This document shows positions 1 through 6,742 of a stretch of 18,984 nucleotides of DNA, in pieces. The stretch is from assembly GCA_024405255.1 (NCBI GenBank), contig JAKSOY010000069.1, forward strand, positions 1 to 18,984, read 5' to 3'. Source of the stretch: Kiritimatiellia bacterium. Its GTDB lineage: Bacteria; Verrucomicrobiota; Kiritimatiellia; RFP12; UBA1067. Each line of letters starts with the position of its first letter. The stretch's first letter is position 1. The position numbers and the translations under genes are program-made. Below the pieces are notes generated by a model. That model did no database searches. It saw only the letters and a list, made by a program, of their open reading frames with translations, and was not told where the DNA came from.

Positions 1-118
1 CCGAGTCGAGGCCGAGCACGTCCTGCTCGAACCACGCGAAGAAGGGTTTTGCGGGTGGTTCGTCCGGGGCGAGGGCGTGGCCGGCGGCGAGGAGGCGTTT
101 CTGGATTTTGCGGTTCAT
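1..118 (-). CDS. N-terminal 39 codons of an unidentified gene, cut by the left edge
   Basis: An open frame begins at an ATG at 118-116 and runs off the left edge without a stop. The visible residues (MNRKIQKRLLAAGHALAPDE at the start, then PPAKPFFAWFEQDVLGLDS) do not identify a family. No signal peptide or membrane segment is visible. No ribosome binding site precedes the ATG. Instead a well-formed promoter lies so close that transcription would begin within a few bases of the start codon, which supports this start. The gene is divergent from the peptide transporter at 297. I do not assign a function. Confidence 0.6.
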   Translation of the reverse strand, partial: MNRKIQKRLLAAGHALAPDEPPAKPFFAWFEQDVLGLDS

Positions 119-126
119 CGGGTACA

Positions 127-155
127 AGTATAGCAAAGCGGGCGGGGCGGTTCAA
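127..155 (-). promoter_or_regulatory. Sigma-70-like promoter of the left-edge gene, apparently leaderless
   Basis: On the minus strand TTGAAC (155-150) is followed after exactly 17 bp by TATACT (132-127), close to the TTGACA/TATAAT consensus. A start about 7 bases downstream falls at roughly 120, essentially at the ATG at 118. No Shine-Dalgarno sequence fits in that gap, so a leaderless mRNA is the simplest reading. The boxes are seen directly; the transcript start is inferred. Confidence 0.55.
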
Positions 156-281
156 GCGGAAAGTTTGATTTTAGTTGTGGAACGGTTAAAGTGCTGCGAG
201 AGTCGAAGGGGGCCGTTCTCGATGAGTTGTAATGTGGCTGGGACGCGATTTTGAACTCGCTCACGAACCGCCGAATTATGG

Positions 282-287
282 TATAAT
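282..287 (+). promoter_or_regulatory. -10 box (TATAAT) of the peptide transporter gene
   Basis: A perfect TATAAT ends only 9 bases before the ATG at 297, so the transcript should start within a few bases of the start codon and leave no room for a ribosome binding site. No convincing -35 box sits at 16-18 bp; a TTGAAC at 251-256 is too far away (25 bp spacer). Confidence 0.5.
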
Positions 288-296
288 ATCCGCCTT

Positions 297-1625
297 ATGG
301 AAAACAAAGTCTTCAACTACGAAAAGGACATCTTCGGGCATCCGAAGGGTTTCATGGTCGTTGCGTTCACCGAATTGTGCGAACGCTTCTCGAACTACGG
401 CGCACTTGGCATCCTCGTGCTCTACATGACCGGTTTGGTGAACAAAGGCGGACTCGGCTGGATGGAGGCCTCGGCGCTGACCGTCCTCGGCATCTACCGC
501 ATGATGGGCTGCCTGACAGCCGTACCCGGTGGCATCATCGCAGACAAATGGATCGGCGCGCGCAGGAGCGTGAGCATCGGCGCGTTCCTCTGCGCCATCG
601 GCGACATGACTCTCGCCGTTCCCTATACCTGGGCGTTTTTCATCGGACTCGCCCTCATCGCGATGGGCGGCGGCTTCTACAAGCCGAACATCACCACGGT
701 GCTGGGACGCCTCTACGATCCTGAAGATCCGCACAAGGAGGCCGCGTTCACCATCTTCTACCTCGCCGTCAACGTCGGCTCGCTCATTGCGTTCCTCCTC
801 GTCGGCTGGATCGCGCAGCGTTACGGCTGGCGCATGGGCTTCCTGCTGTGCGGCCTCTTCCTGCTCCTCGGCCAGTTGAACTATCTCCTCAACCAGAAGC
901 CGCTGCGGCGCACGGACAACATCACCCCGAAGACCCAGGAAAAGGTGGTCCGCCAGCCGTTGACCCCCTACGAGCGCAAGTGCATCTGGCTCATCCTCTT
1001 CTCCTTCGTCATCGAAATCGTCTTCATGGTCGCCTACGAGCAGAGCACCGGCCTCCTGACGCTCTATGTCAAGAAGTTCACCGACTGCACCCTCGTCACC
1101 CCCTTGGGCAACTTCAATGTTCCGATTCCATGGTTCAACTCGTTGAACCCGGTCATGGTCATCGTCTTCGCACCGATGTTGGCCGCTCTCTGGACCTTCC
1201 TCGGCAAACACAAAAAGGATCCGTCCGCCATCTTCAAGATGGGTCTCGGTACGGTCATTCTGGGCCTCAGCTACGCCTTCATGGTCGCGGCGGTCTTCCA
1301 GCGCGACGCCTCCGCGGCAGGTAAGAGCTCGATGATGTGGATCGTTCTCACCTACCTCTTCTGCACATTGGGCGAACTCGCGCAGTCCCCGGTCGCACTC
1401 TCGTTCATCACCTCGTTCTCGCCGCAGCGGATGGTCTCGCAGATCATGGGATGGCATGTCGCGGTGACGGGCATTGCCTGCTTCGCGGCCGCGAAGATCG
1501 GTTCGCTGGCCGGCAATTTCGGCGAAAAGAGCATCTTCATCGGACTGCTGGCCGGTACGACCCTCTGCGGCGTTCTCCTCTGCCTGATTTCGCGGAAGCT
1601 CAAACTGAAGGAAGACAAGGAATAA
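297..1625 (+). CDS. POT/PTR-family proton-coupled peptide transporter
   Basis: This 442-aa inner-membrane protein belongs to the major-facilitator POT (PTR2) family, which imports di- and tripeptides with protons. The family motif ExxERF is present at residues 26-31 (ELCERF), followed by the usual small-residue helix 1. The loop GGIIADKWIGARR matches the POT signature between helices 2 and 3. About a dozen or more hydrophobic segments follow, with a short polar C-terminal tail (KLKLKEDKE). The length is slightly below the 450-500 aa usual for bacterial POTs. The ATG at 297 is chosen because the motif positions then fit the family and the -10 box lies just upstream. It stands alone, divergent from the left-edge gene and convergent with the UroD-family gene, with a hairpin between. 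Substrate is inferred from family only; some POTs carry nitrate or other solutes. Confidence 0.85.
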   Translation: MENKVFNYEKDIFGHPKGFMVVAFTELCERFSNYGALGILVLYMTGLVNKGGLGWMEASALTVLGIYRMMGCLTAVPGGIIADKWIGARRSVSIGAFLCAIGDMTLAVPYTWAFFIGLALIAMGGGFYKPNITTVLGRLYDPEDPHKEAAFTIFYLAVNVGSLIAFLLVGWIAQRYGWRMGFLLCGLFLLLGQLNYLLNQKPLRRTDNITPKTQEKVVRQPLTPYERKCIWLILFSFVIEIVFMVAYEQSTGLLTLYVKKFTDCTLVTPLGNFNVPIPWFNSLNPVMVIVFAPMLAALWTFLGKHKKDPSAIFKMGLGTVILGLSYAFMVAAVFQRDASAAGKSSMMWIVLTYLFCTLGELAQSPVALSFITSFSPQRMVSQIMGWHVAVTGIACFAAAKIGSLAGNFGEKSIFIGLLAGTTLCGVLLCLISRKLKLKEDKE

Positions 1626-1652
1626 GAACTACCGCAAAGGCAGAAAAACGTT

Positions 1653-1683
1653 CGGCCAGCTTGCGCGAATTGCAAGCTGGCCG
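1653..1683. terminator. Bidirectional rho-independent terminator between convergent genes
   Basis: A 12-bp perfect stem (1653-1664 with 1672-1683, core GGCCAGCTTGC) closes a 7-base loop. A T-rich stretch follows on the plus strand and an A run (AAAAA, 1644-1648) precedes it, giving a U-run on the minus transcript. It sits between the stop of the POT gene and the stop of the UroD-family gene, where a two-way terminator is expected. Confidence 0.8.
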
Positions 1684-1709
1684 TTCTTCGTCTTCAGACT
1701 AGGCGGTGC

Positions 1710-2975
1710 CTAGGCATTGCGCCACGTCTGGACGGTTTCGTACATCGCGAGGAGGTTCTCGACGGGCACGCCCTGCTGCACGTTGTGGATCGGATTGAAC
1801 ACGTAGCCGCCGCCGCGCGCGAAGATGGAGAGGTTGTGCGCGACTTCGGCGCGGATCGCGTCCGGCGTGGCCGACGGGAGCGTGTGCTGGGTGTCGACGC
1901 CACCACCCCAGAAGGTGACCTTGTCGCCGAACTTCGACTTGAGCTCCGCAGGGTCCATATTCGCCGCCGAGGTCTGGACGGGATTGAGGATATCCCAACC
2001 CGCGTCGATCATATCGGGTATGAACGCCTGGATCGATCCACACGAATGAATGAACGTCTTCCACGTGGTGTGTTCGTGGATCCAGTCGTTGAGACGCTTC
2101 TGGAACGGTGCGTACAGCGTCCGATACTTGCGCGGCGAGATCAGCGGACCCTTCTGCGCACCGAAGTCGGCGCCGCTCACATACGCGGCCACAGGTTCGT
2201 TCCCGACCGCCGAGAAAATGCGCGCCAGGTTCTGAAGGCCGATTTCGCATTGGCGCTCGAAGACCGCCCGCACGTAGTCGGGACGCGTCGCCGTGGACAT
2301 GTACCACTCCTCGATGTCGCGGATGCCCTTCGGATGCTTGAGCCCCGGGGCGGGAATCGAACCGACATCGCCGAAGCCCGTTCCGGGAATCGACACGACA
2401 CAGGCCTTGCCCGCCGCGCGTACCGCGTCCACCTGACGGGCAAGCTCGTTCAAGTCGGCGTCCGAGATGAGACCGAACTCCTCGCAGTTGTCCAGCGGAT
2501 CAAGCTTCTCGTCGTCAATCGGATCCTGCCGCACGAGCGCGTCGAAATAGAAGCCGCCCTTCGGCATCTTGGCGGACGGATCGCACGTGCGGTCGTTCTG
2601 CGGATACTGCACGATGGCGCCATCCGCATCGGGCTCGGTGTTGAACTGTCCCGGCACCAGTACAGGCGTGCCGTCAAAGGTCGTCCAGGGCTTCCAGTCC
2701 TTCGCCGGGAAACCGAACTTCGTCCCAGGCAGGCGCACGCTCATCACATCGCCCCCGACGGCCGCCAGCAGGTCCGGCTTGATTTCGCCCAGCATCTGCG
2801 ATGGCTCGATCACCTTCACCGGCGTACCGGGCGGATCGAGCTTGAGCGCCTGGCGCAGACGGTACACCGTCGAAACCTGCATGCCGCAGACCACACCGCC
2901 GCCGCCGAGGTCGATCGGCACACGGTCCGTCTCCTGATGGTTCAACGCCGCAACAACACGCTCACGAGATGTCAT
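1710..2975 (-). CDS. Uroporphyrinogen decarboxylase-family protein (MtaA/CmuA-like)
   Basis: A 421-aa cytoplasmic protein of the UroD superfamily, in the branch that contains corrinoid methyltransferases (MtaA, CmuA) rather than true heme-pathway HemE. It opens with MTSRERVVAALNHQETDRVP, the usual start of this branch. The HxCG element at residues 310-313 is the region that binds zinc in MtaA-type enzymes. ADFGAQKGPLISPRKY (269-284) and WGGGVDTQHTLP (356-367) are family landmarks. HemE is usually shorter, near 350 aa. The ATG has a good GGAG site 7 bases upstream that overlaps the stop of the MFS gene, so the two are translationally coupled. Co-transcription with a sugar-acid-type transporter suggests a catabolic role such as demethylation of an imported compound. 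That is inference, and no corrinoid protein gene is nearby. Confidence 0.8.
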   Translation of the reverse strand: MTSRERVVAALNHQETDRVPIDLGGGGVVCGMQVSTVYRLRQALKLDPPGTPVKVIEPSQMLGEIKPDLLAAVGGDVMSVRLPGTKFGFPAKDWKPWTTFDGTPVLVPGQFNTEPDADGAIVQYPQNDRTCDPSAKMPKGGFYFDALVRQDPIDDEKLDPLDNCEEFGLISDADLNELARQVDAVRAAGKACVVSIPGTGFGDVGSIPAPGLKHPKGIRDIEEWYMSTATRPDYVRAVFERQCEIGLQNLARIFSAVGNEPVAAYVSGADFGAQKGPLISPRKYRTLYAPFQKRLNDWIHEHTTWKTFIHSCGSIQAFIPDMIDAGWDILNPVQTSAANMDPAELKSKFGDKVTFWGGGVDTQHTLPSATPDAIRAEVAHNLSIFARGGGYVFNPIHNVQQGVPVENLLAMYETVQTWRNA

Positions 2976-2976
2976 C

Positions 2977-4371
2977 TTACACTCCTTCCACGTCCGCCGG
3001 CACGCGCGGCACCAGCGCCTTCATGCAAATCCAACCTGCGAGATACGCCACCGCGCACACGCAGAACACAATCATATAGCCTGCATCCTTGCCCGTATAG
3101 CCAAGGAAACCGAACGAGTCGCCCGCCTTCCCCGCGTACGTGAACAACCACCCCGCGCCGCGGTTGAAGAGGAAGCTGCTGAGTCCGCAGGCGAGGCCCG
3201 CGACGCCCGTGAGCATGCCGATCAGCTCGCGCGGGAACAAATCGCCCACCACCGAGAAGATGTTCGCGCTCCACGCCATATGGCCCGCGCAGGCAAGGCC
3301 GATCAACACCACCGGCCACCAGGCGGACACGGCGCCCAGAGGCTGCGCGCCCAGCGCAACAAGCGGCAGACAGGCGAAGATGAACATCGACGCCATACGG
3401 CCGTCGTAGGGCTTCATCCCCTTCTTGTCCACGAACCACGTGGGAATCTTGCACAGCACGATCGACACGAGCGTGGCAATGGCGTAGAGCGCGGCGATCA
3501 TCACCATCCCCGTGCCGGACGAACTCTTGTAGCCAAAGCGGTCCGAGAGATAGCCCGGCGTCCAGAAGAGGAAGAACCACCAGACGCCGTCCGTGAGGAA
3601 ACGTCCCAGCAAAAGCGACCACGTGGGCCGCAGCGTGAAGCAGCGACGATAGCTCAACGTCGTCGGCACCTGCCCTGCGGAAACCGTCGCGGCTTGCAGA
3701 ACCGGACGCGCCGCAGCCGGATAGAGGAACTGCCAGAAGCCCATCCAGACGAAGCCCAGCGCACCGATGCCGATGAACGCCATCTCCCAGCCCCAGGCCT
3801 TGGCGATCGGCGGAATGACGAGCGGCGCGACAAGCGCGCCAATCGACGAACCCGCGTTGAAGACGGAGGTCGCAAAGGCACGGTCTTTCGGTTCGAAGTA
3901 GTCGGCTGTCGCACGAATCGCCGCCGGGAAGTTGCCCGCTTCGCCGAGGGCGAGCAGGCAACGGCAGCCGAGGAAGAGCCACATCGAGACGGACCCCACC
4001 GAAACCGCCAGCGCGCTGCCCTTCTGGATCGCCGCAAACGCGGCGGTACCGTCGAGTCCCGTGCACCAGGCAGTGGCGACACCGCACAACGCATGCAGAC
4101 AGGCGGCGACGGACCACACGCCAATCGCCCACAGGTAGCCCTTCTTCGTCCCCAGCCAGTCGACGATCTTACCGGCGAAGAGCATGCACACGGCATAGAT
4201 GAGGCCGAAATAGCCCGTCACCACGCCGTAGTGGTTGTCGGTCCAGCCGAACTCGGGCGCGATGAAGTCCTTCCAGGTGAGAGAAAGGACCTGACGGTCC
4301 AGATAGTTCACAGTCGTCGCAAAAAAGAGCAGCCCGCAGACGACCCAGCGAAAATCGATCCGCGCTTTCAT
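2977..4371 (-). CDS. MFS transporter, ACS family, ExuT/GudP-like (hexuronate-type)
   Basis: A 464-aa inner-membrane protein with about 12 hydrophobic segments. The N-terminal stretch FRWVVCGLLFFATTVNYLDR closely follows the anion:cation symporter family of sugar-acid importers (ExuT, GudP). The loop KIVDWLGTKKGY is the usual MFS motif between helices 2 and 3. The start is placed at the ATG at 4371, because a 9-codon extension upstream would overlap htpX and has no signal. This ATG lies 1 base after the htpX stop, with a weak AGGG site inside the end of htpX, so translation is probably coupled. The stop sits beside the ribosome binding site of the UroD-family gene. Substrate could be a hexuronate, aldonate or another organic anion. 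Confidence 0.8.
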   Translation of the reverse strand: MKARIDFRWVVCGLLFFATTVNYLDRQVLSLTWKDFIAPEFGWTDNHYGVVTGYFGLIYAVCMLFAGKIVDWLGTKKGYLWAIGVWSVAACLHALCGVATAWCTGLDGTAAFAAIQKGSALAVSVGSVSMWLFLGCRCLLALGEAGNFPAAIRATADYFEPKDRAFATSVFNAGSSIGALVAPLVIPPIAKAWGWEMAFIGIGALGFVWMGFWQFLYPAAARPVLQAATVSAGQVPTTLSYRRCFTLRPTWSLLLGRFLTDGVWWFFLFWTPGYLSDRFGYKSSSGTGMVMIAALYAIATLVSIVLCKIPTWFVDKKGMKPYDGRMASMFIFACLPLVALGAQPLGAVSAWWPVVLIGLACAGHMAWSANIFSVVGDLFPRELIGMLTGVAGLACGLSSFLFNRGAGWLFTYAGKAGDSFGFLGYTGKDAGYMIVFCVCAVAYLAGWICMKALVPRVPADVEGV

Positions 4372-4372
4372 A

Positions 4373-5266
4373 TCAGAGGCCCTGCTGGATCTTCTCAAGC
4401 GCCGCGATGCGATCTTCGAGGGACGGATGCGTCGCGAAGAGCGAGGCGCTCAGCTTCGGGAGGCCCACCGCGCCAAAGGCCGCGAGCGAACCCGGCAGCA
4501 CGCCCGGCTGAAGATTGCCGAGACGGCGCAGCGCGTTGATCATCGACGTCGGCGAGCCGAGCAGATCGGCACTGCCCGCATCCGCCGCGTATTCGCGATG
4601 ACGCGAGAACCACATGGTGATGATCGAGGCTCCCACACCCAGTACGGACTGCAACAGCATATAGGTGGCATGCGAGGCGAAACTGGATCCGACGTTGCTC
4701 CGTCCGTCCCTACCGCGCAGCGCGCCGCCCAGCAGCGACGCGAGAATCCGCGACAGAAAGATCACGCACGCATTCAGCACGCCCTGCACAAGCGTCATCG
4801 TCACCATGTCGCCGTTCGCCACGTGGCTCATCTCGTGTCCCAGGACCGCCCGCAGTTCTTCGCGCGTCATCGACTTCATGATGCCCGTTGAAACGGCCAC
4901 AAGCGCGTGGTTCTTGAAAGCGCCCGTCGCGAAGGCATTCGGCTCGCCCGGATAGATGGCGACTTCCGGCATCTTGATGTTGGCCTTATTGGCGAGCGAC
5001 TCGACCGTGTTGACAAGCCAGCGTTCCGCCTCGCCCTCGTCGCCGGTAATCGTCTTGGCCTTCGTCTGCATCTTCGCCATCGTCTTCGACAGCAGCAGCG
5101 AAATGACACCGCCTGCCATGCCGTAGATGAGCGATGAAATGGCAAGGCCCATCAGATCCTGCGAACTTGCACGCACACCCAGAATGCCGCACACGATCTG
5201 CACGACAAGCGACAACACGATCATCACGGCAAAGTTCGTTACAAGAAATAGAAATGTTCGCTTCAT
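4373..5266 (-). CDS. htpX: HtpX-like membrane zinc metalloprotease (M48)
   Basis: A 297-aa inner-membrane protease, close to the length of E. coli HtpX (293 aa). HtpX degrades misfolded membrane proteins as part of envelope quality control. Two N-terminal hydrophobic segments (about residues 5-30 and 38-60) are followed by the catalytic domain. The zinc motif HEMSH lies at 144-148 and the third ligand is the Glu in REYAAD (224-229). YPGEPNAFATG (105-115) is a conserved M48B stretch. Two more hydrophobic segments occupy about 155-180 and 200-222. AAGGA lies before the ATG at 5266 and a TATAAT box about 30 bases further upstream. It is the first gene of a tight three-gene unit with an MFS transporter and a UroD-family gene, an unusual partnership for htpX. 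Confidence 0.92.
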   Translation of the reverse strand: MKRTFLFLVTNFAVMIVLSLVVQIVCGILGVRASSQDLMGLAISSLIYGMAGGVISLLLSKTMAKMQTKAKTITGDEGEAERWLVNTVESLANKANIKMPEVAIYPGEPNAFATGAFKNHALVAVSTGIMKSMTREELRAVLGHEMSHVANGDMVTMTLVQGVLNACVIFLSRILASLLGGALRGRDGRSNVGSSFASHATYMLLQSVLGVGASIITMWFSRHREYAADAGSADLLGSPTSMINALRRLGNLQPGVLPGSLAAFGAVGLPKLSASLFATHPSLEDRIAALEKIQQGL

Positions 5267-5296
5267 TGTTTTTCCTTTTATTCGTCAAACCATTCT

Positions 5297-5302
5297 ATTA
5301 TA
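5297..5302 (-). promoter_or_regulatory. -10 box (TATAAT) upstream of htpX
   Basis: A perfect TATAAT on the minus strand lies 30 bases before the htpX ATG, leaving room for a short leader with an AAGGA ribosome site. No clear -35 box is visible, so the promoter may be weak or activator-dependent. It lies just past the stop of the MATE gene, so transcription from the sugar operon may also read into htpX. I see no terminator between them. Confidence 0.5.
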
Positions 5303-5329
5303 GCATAAACCCGAGAGCTTGTGCGGACT

Positions 5330-6730
5330 TCACCCGACGAGGCGGATCGAGGCCCAGCGGCCGCGGACCCAGCGCCACACCGTGCCGACGCAGATCACCA
5401 GCACATAGACGACCATCGTCGCCCAGAGAGCCGGCATTGTCGGATGAACCGCATAGACAAGGCCGACAAGTCCAAGCCAGAATCCCGAGCACACGAGCAT
5501 CCAGATCATCACGAAGCGCGTATCGCCCGCGCCTTTGAGCGCGCCCGAGAGAATGATGTCCGCACCGTCGGTGAAAAGCCAGGCGCACATCAACAGCAAC
5601 AAGGTGAAACCGAGCGAAAGGAACTGCGACACATCGGCCGGCGCCACATCCGCCGCGAAGAGACCGAGGATCGGCCGGTAGAACGCGAGGACCAATCCCG
5701 CCGCGACCACAAGACTTCCCTCCGCGAGAATGATCGTCCGTTTCACCGCCCGCCGCGCACCTTCGGCATCGCCACGTCCCTGATACTGGCCCACCAGCGT
5801 ACCGGCCCCGATGCCAAACCCTTCCATCGGCGCGAACAGCAGATAGTTGATCGTGAAAACGGCATTCGACACGGCGAAGGCGAGGTCCCCGACCTTGCCT
5901 GTGACGAAGACGAAGATCGTGAACGACAGCATGTTCAGCACCGAGTAGATGGCGGACGGCACGCCGAAGCGGAGGATCCGCACGAGGAGACGTCCAAAAC
6001 GCAGATCGTCCGTTGCATCGGCAGACGGCGAAACGGGAATGCGCGCCACGCGGCGGACAAGGCGCACCGCCAGCGCCGTCAGAACGACGAACTGCACCGC
6101 CTGCGCGAATACGGTCGCCCCGGCGGCACCGACGATGCCGAGCTGCGGGAAAGGTCCGTACCCGAAAATGAGCAAGGGGTCGAGCGCGACATTCAGGACA
6201 TTGCCGAGCACGTTCACCCAAAAGACGGTGCGCGTGAGGCCGCGTCCCGTAAAGTACCCCTGCGCCGCCATCGTTCCGCAGAGGAAGACGCCGCCAAGCG
6301 TCACAACGGTATAGTACGACTTCTCGCGCGTAAGCACGGCGGAGGAGTGTCCGCACCAGTCGAAGATCAGATGACCGACCGGCACGAGCGCCACCAGAAA
6401 GACCGTGCTCGCCAGCGCCAGGAGAAGTCCGGCTCCCAGACTCCGCGCACAGCCGCGCTCATTGCCCGCGCCGAAGAATTGTGCGACGAACGTCCCGGCG
6501 TAGGCGACGATGCTCATGAAAAAGGTAATGAACAGAAACGAAAGCACCGAGGCCGGCAACACGGCCTCGAGCGAAGAGGTCGATTCGTGCGCGAGGAAGA
6601 TCCGGTCCGTCAGCTGCATGATGGCATTGTTCGCCATCCCGAGCGCCAACGGCCAGACAAGCTTCAACACCTCCCGATAGGAAGGGCCTTTCCGACTCTG
6701 AATCTGATCAACCTTCGTGTTCATGTGCAT
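5330..6730 (-). CDS. MATE-family multidrug/organic cation exporter
   Basis: A 466-aa inner-membrane protein with about 12 hydrophobic segments in two similar halves, typical of MATE (NorM/DinF) exporters that use sodium or proton gradients. Typical stretches include WPLALGMANNAIMQLTDRIF in helix 1 and FGVPSAIYSVLNM at the start of the second half. The length is normal. The start is ambiguous: ATG at 6730 or 6724. A weak GGA element fits 6724 slightly better, and both lie only 12-18 bases past the glycosidase stop. It is the last gene of the glycan operon. The substrate is unknown; export of an aglycone or toxic by-product of glycoside cleavage is possible but speculative. Confidence 0.85.
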   Translation of the reverse strand: MHMNTKVDQIQSRKGPSYREVLKLVWPLALGMANNAIMQLTDRIFLAHESTSSLEAVLPASVLSFLFITFFMSIVAYAGTFVAQFFGAGNERGCARSLGAGLLLALASTVFLVALVPVGHLIFDWCGHSSAVLTREKSYYTVVTLGGVFLCGTMAAQGYFTGRGLTRTVFWVNVLGNVLNVALDPLLIFGYGPFPQLGIVGAAGATVFAQAVQFVVLTALAVRLVRRVARIPVSPSADATDDLRFGRLLVRILRFGVPSAIYSVLNMLSFTIFVFVTGKVGDLAFAVSNAVFTINYLLFAPMEGFGIGAGTLVGQYQGRGDAEGARRAVKRTIILAEGSLVVAAGLVLAFYRPILGLFAADVAPADVSQFLSLGFTLLLLMCAWLFTDGADIILSGALKGAGDTRFVMIWMLVCSGFWLGLVGLVYAVHPTMPALWATMVVYVLVICVGTVWRWVRGRWASIRLVG

Positions 6731-6742
6731 CCGTCAAAACGA

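Noticed and set aside
251..287. TTGAAC at 251-256 as the -35 of the peptide transporter promoter
   Set aside because: The spacer to TATAAT is 25 bp, well beyond the 16-18 bp needed.
276..1457. A 393-codon minus-strand frame opposite the peptide transporter
   Set aside because: Extreme Asp/Glu/His/Arg content without motifs, while the plus strand has the full POT signature.
1785..3143. A 452-codon plus-strand frame across the UroD-family gene
   Set aside because: No start signal and an Arg/His-rich shadow composition; the UroD motifs are on the opposite strand.
4372..4398. A 9-codon longer start for the ExuT-like transporter
   Set aside because: It overlaps htpX and places extra basic residues before the conserved family N terminus.
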